NCBI RefSeq assembly: GCF_012241385.1
Contig: NZ_JAAVXB010000003.1
Coordinates: forward strand, 186,001 to 250,000
DNA from: Solimonas marina
Lineage (GTDB): Bacteria > Pseudomonadota > Gammaproteobacteria > Nevskiales > Nevskiaceae
DNA: 64,000 nt
Direction of reading: 5' to 3'
Shown: positions 61,844 through 64,000 of the stretch, in pieces
How positions within the stretch are numbered: the stretch's first letter is position 1
How the letters are laid out: each line of letters begins with the position of its first letter
The notes under the pieces: generated by a model
What the model saw: only the letters and a program-made list of their open reading frames with translations
What the model was told of the DNA's origin: nothing
Database searches by the model: none
Made by a program: the position numbers and the translations under genes

Positions 61844-62866
61844 TCAGGGGTTGGCGGCAAGCGCTCGCGATTCGCCCTGGCGCAGTAGCCAGAAGTCGCG
61901 CTCGCTCAGGCCCGCGTCGGCGAGCGCTGCGCGCAGCAACTGCGGCGGCTCGTCGAGGGCGTCATCGGCCAGTTCGAATACGCCCCAGTGAATCGCCAAC
62001 GAGTGGCGTGCGCCGAGGATGCGGTGCGCACGCACCGCCTCGGCCGGGTCGATGTGTTGGCCCTGCATGAACCAGCGCGGCGCGTAGGCGCCGATCGGCA
62101 GGGCCGCCAGATCGATGGCGCCGACGCGCTGCGGAATCTCGGCGATGCCGTCCCACCAGCCGATGTCGCCGGCGAAGTAGACGCGGGTGTTGTCGGCGTG
62201 AACGGTCCAGCCACACCACAGCGTGCGGTTGCGATCCCAGGGCGTGCGGGCGCTCCAGTGCTGGGCCGGCACGCAACGAATGTCGAGGCCGTGATGCGCA
62301 GCGCCGTCCCACCAGTCATATTCGTCGACGTCGTCCGCGCCGAACGCTTTCAGCGTGGCGGCCAGGCCCAGCGGCGTGAAGAATTTCGTCGTATATCCGC
62401 CGCGCTGGGCGCGCCGCACCAGCGCGCGTACGGTGCCGCGGTCCAGATGGTCGTAGTGACTGTGTGAGATCAGCACCACGTCGATCGGCGGCAGCGCATC
62501 GACGGCGGCGGCGGCCGGCAACTTGCGCGCCGGCCCGGCAAACGACAGCGGCGACGCGCGTGCTCCCAGCACCGGGTCGGTCAGCACCCACAGGCCGCCG
62601 ATGCGCAGCAGCAGGCAAGCGTGGCCGAGCCACCAGATTCGCGGTTGCGGATCGCGTTCGGCGATCGAGAAGTCGGCATCGACGCGCCATTCCGCGGTGA
62701 ACGCCGGATAGCCCGCGGCCGGCGGCTTCGGTACGCCGGCGGCGCGACGCTCGCGGCGCCAGCGCCAGAAGTCGCCGCCGATCGGTCGCTCCGGTCCCGG
62801 ATTGACGAAGCCGTGCGGTCGGTGATGCGACCGCGCCGGATCGTAGTACGGATTGCGATAGGCCAT
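61844..62866 (-). CDS. Metallo-beta-lactamase-fold hydrolase, NAPE-PLD-like
   Basis: 340 residues with the zinc motif SHSHYDHLD (about residues 134-142), IWWLGHACLLLRIGG before it, and FAGDIGWWDG and IHWGVFELADD after it, as in the NAPE-PLD/UlaG-like branch. It would hydrolyse a phosphodiester or lactone. The reading frame begins MAYRNPYYDPARSHHRPHGF, a conserved opening of this family. It lies 9 bases after pncB on the same strand, so it is probably in an operon with it. Confidence 0.9.
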   Translation of the reverse strand: MAYRNPYYDPARSHHRPHGFVNPGPERPIGGDFWRWRRERRAAGVPKPPAAGYPAFTAEWRVDADFSIAERDPQPRIWWLGHACLLLRIGGLWVLTDPVLGARASPLSFAGPARKLPAAAAVDALPPIDVVLISHSHYDHLDRGTVRALVRRAQRGGYTTKFFTPLGLAATLKAFGADDVDEYDWWDGAAHHGLDIRCVPAQHWSARTPWDRNRTLWCGWTVHADNTRVYFAGDIGWWDGIAEIPQRVGAIDLAALPIGAYAPRWFMQGQHIDPAEAVRAHRILGARHSLAIHWGVFELADDALDEPPQLLRAALADAGLSERDFWLLRQGESRALAANP

Positions 62867-62875
62867 GGCGATCGC

Positions 62876-64000
62876 CTAGGTGCGTTCGCTGGCCGGAACG
62901 TCGAAGACCTGACGCAGGTAGGCCAGATACGACGGATCATCGGCCATCACCTTGCCCGGATCGTCGCTGAGCTTGATGACCGGCTGGCCGTTGCAGCGCA
63001 CCATCTTGATGACGATGTTGAGCGGCGTCGGGCCGGCATCGTTGGTCAGGTTGGTGCCGATGCCGAACGCCAGCCGCGTGCGGCCGCGGAAGCGCCGGTT
63101 CAGCTCCAGAATGCGCGGAATCGTCAGGCTGTCGCTGAACACCAGGCTCTTGCTGGTCGGGTCGACGCGCATCTGCTGGTAGTGCTCGAGCACGCGTTCG
63201 CCCCAGACGAAGGGATCGCCCGAGTCGTGGCGCGCACCGTCGAACAGCTTGCAGAAGTACAGGTCGAAATCACGCAGGAAGGCGTCGAGGCCGTAGGTAT
63301 CCGACAGCGCGATGCCAAGATCGCCGCGATATTCGTGTGCCCAGCGATCGAAGGCGAAGCTTTGTGCGTCGCGCAGCCGCGGACCGAGTGCCTGGCAGGC
63401 TTGCAGGTATTCATGTCCCATGCTGCCGAGCGGCGTCAGGCCGTGAATCATGGCGTGACGGACGTTGCTGGTGCCGGCCAGTCGCGGCCCCAGCGTGTCG
63501 GCCAGCATGACGATCAGCTCGTCGTGCCAGTCCGCCGAGTAGCGGCGCCGTGTGCCGTAGTCGGCGATGCGGCAGGCGTCGTCGCCGAACTGCTTGAGCA
63601 TCGCCATCTTGTCGCGCAGCCGTGCCCGCGCCGTCGACAGGTCCGGCTGTGGCTGCAGGTGGCGGAACCAGCACTCGCTGATGATCGCCAGCAGCGGAAT
63701 CTCGAACAGTATGGTGTGCAGCCACGGGCCGCGCACGATCAGTTCGATGCCGCCGTTCTGATCGGGGGCGGTGCCGAGCTGCACGTACTTGGCGTTGAGC
63801 CGGAACAGGCCGAGGAAGTCGACGAAATCCGGCTCCATGAAGCGCAGGCTACGCAGCCAGTCCAGCTCGGCTTCGCTGAAGCGCAGTTCGCACAGCGCAT
63901 CGATCTCGGCGCGGATCGCGTCCAGGCATGGCGCCAGATCGATGCCGGACGTGCGGCAGCGGAAGCGGTATTCGACTTCGGCCGCCGGGAACTGATGCAG
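62876..64000 (-). CDS. pncB: Nicotinate phosphoribosyltransferase, 5' truncated by window edge
   Basis: The frame runs open to base 64000; 374 residues are visible and about 20-25 N-terminal residues are missing. It makes nicotinate mononucleotide from nicotinate and PRPP in NAD salvage. Recognisable PncB blocks: [16 protein letters not shown] at the edge, [61 protein letters not shown] (phosphorylated His region), [15 protein letters not shown] and the terminal [10 protein letters not shown]. An internal ATG at 63838 is not the true start. Confidence 0.95.
   Translation of the reverse strand: MHQFPAAEVEYRFRCRTSGIDLAPCLDAIRAEIDALCELRFSEAELDWLRSLRFMEPDFVDFLGLFRLNAKYVQLGTAPDQNGGIELIVRGPWLHTILFEIPLLAIISECWFRHLQPQPDLSTARARLRDKMAMLKQFGDDACRIADYGTRRRYSADWHDELIVMLADTLGPRLAGTSNVRHAMIHGLTPLGSMGHEYLQACQALGPRLRDAQSFAFDRWAHEYRGDLGIALSDTYGLDAFLRDFDLYFCKLFDGARHDSGDPFVWGERVLEHYQQMRVDPTSKSLVFSDSLTIPRILELNRRFRGRTRLAFGIGTNLTNDAGPTPLNIVIKMVRCNGQPVIKLSDDPGKVMADDPSYLAYLRQVFDVPASERT

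Overview
This is a GC-rich (roughly two-thirds G+C by eye) proteobacterial chromosome segment, coding-dense on both strands. The gene families suggest a gammaproteobacterium. The mix of an OprB porin with fruBKA, several Baeyer-Villiger monooxygenases, AraC regulators with an N-terminal Arabinose_bd-like domain and GTAGGAG-type REP repeats would fit the Nevskiales/Solimonadaceae or Xanthomonadales area. That placement is inference. No rRNA or tRNA gene was recognised. The left edge cuts a yaiI-like gene and the right edge cuts pncB.

Layout. 0-1.8 kb: yaiI end, a uracil-DNA-glycosylase-like gene and a conserved unknown. 1.8-4.0 kb: a distinct, lower-GC accessory islet of small membrane proteins. 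It holds an attC-like recombination site, a second GTTAG-type half site, an IS110-type transposase scrap and a yefM-yoeB toxin-antitoxin pair inside a 30-bp direct repeat; it looks like a remnant integron cassette array. 4.0-9.9 kb: PQQ dehydrogenase, LytTR regulator, TlpA-type thiol protein, fatty-acid desaturase and divergent AraC regulator. 10.2-15.8 kb: DUF2158-like protein coupled to a trypsin-like protease, ilvD, LysR, dienelactone hydrolase, a 43-aa membrane protein and an AhpD-like protein. 16.0-21.9 kb: a DUF3500 lipoprotein with a HupE/UreJ membrane partner, a small heat-shock protein with a possible RNA thermometer, O-methyltransferase, epimerase and MmyB-like regulator.

22.4-41.0 kb is a catabolic region built around Baeyer-Villiger chemistry: a cholesterol-oxidase-like GMC enzyme, a BVMO fused to an alpha/beta hydrolase, aldehyde dehydrogenase, a BVMO-SDR-hydrolase operon, a BVMO-hydrolase pair and a glutathione transferase, each with its own AraC, LysR or TetR regulator and recognisable palindromic operators. 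The logic is alcohol to ketone, ketone to ester or lactone, ester to acid plus alcohol, for a sterol-, terpene- or alicyclic-type substrate (inferred). Between these parts lie methionine aminopeptidase and a lower-GC patch at 35.0-35.9 kb.

41-51.8 kb: a second desaturase and a complete fructose system: OprB porin, FruA (EIIBC), FruK and FruB (EIIA-HPr-EI), with a divergent LacI-type FruR overlapping a shikimate-dehydrogenase-like gene. Two matching operators lie in the fruB-fruR gap. 51.8-64 kb: a three-gene CsgG/DUF4810/DUF799 lipoprotein locus, an M20 peptidase, a phosphodiesterase, a bPH2 membrane protein, a CPA1 Na+/H+ antiporter, a decayed SDR tail, a GH3 beta-glucosidase, REP repeats, a VOC protein, a metallo-beta-lactamase-fold hydrolase and truncated pncB.
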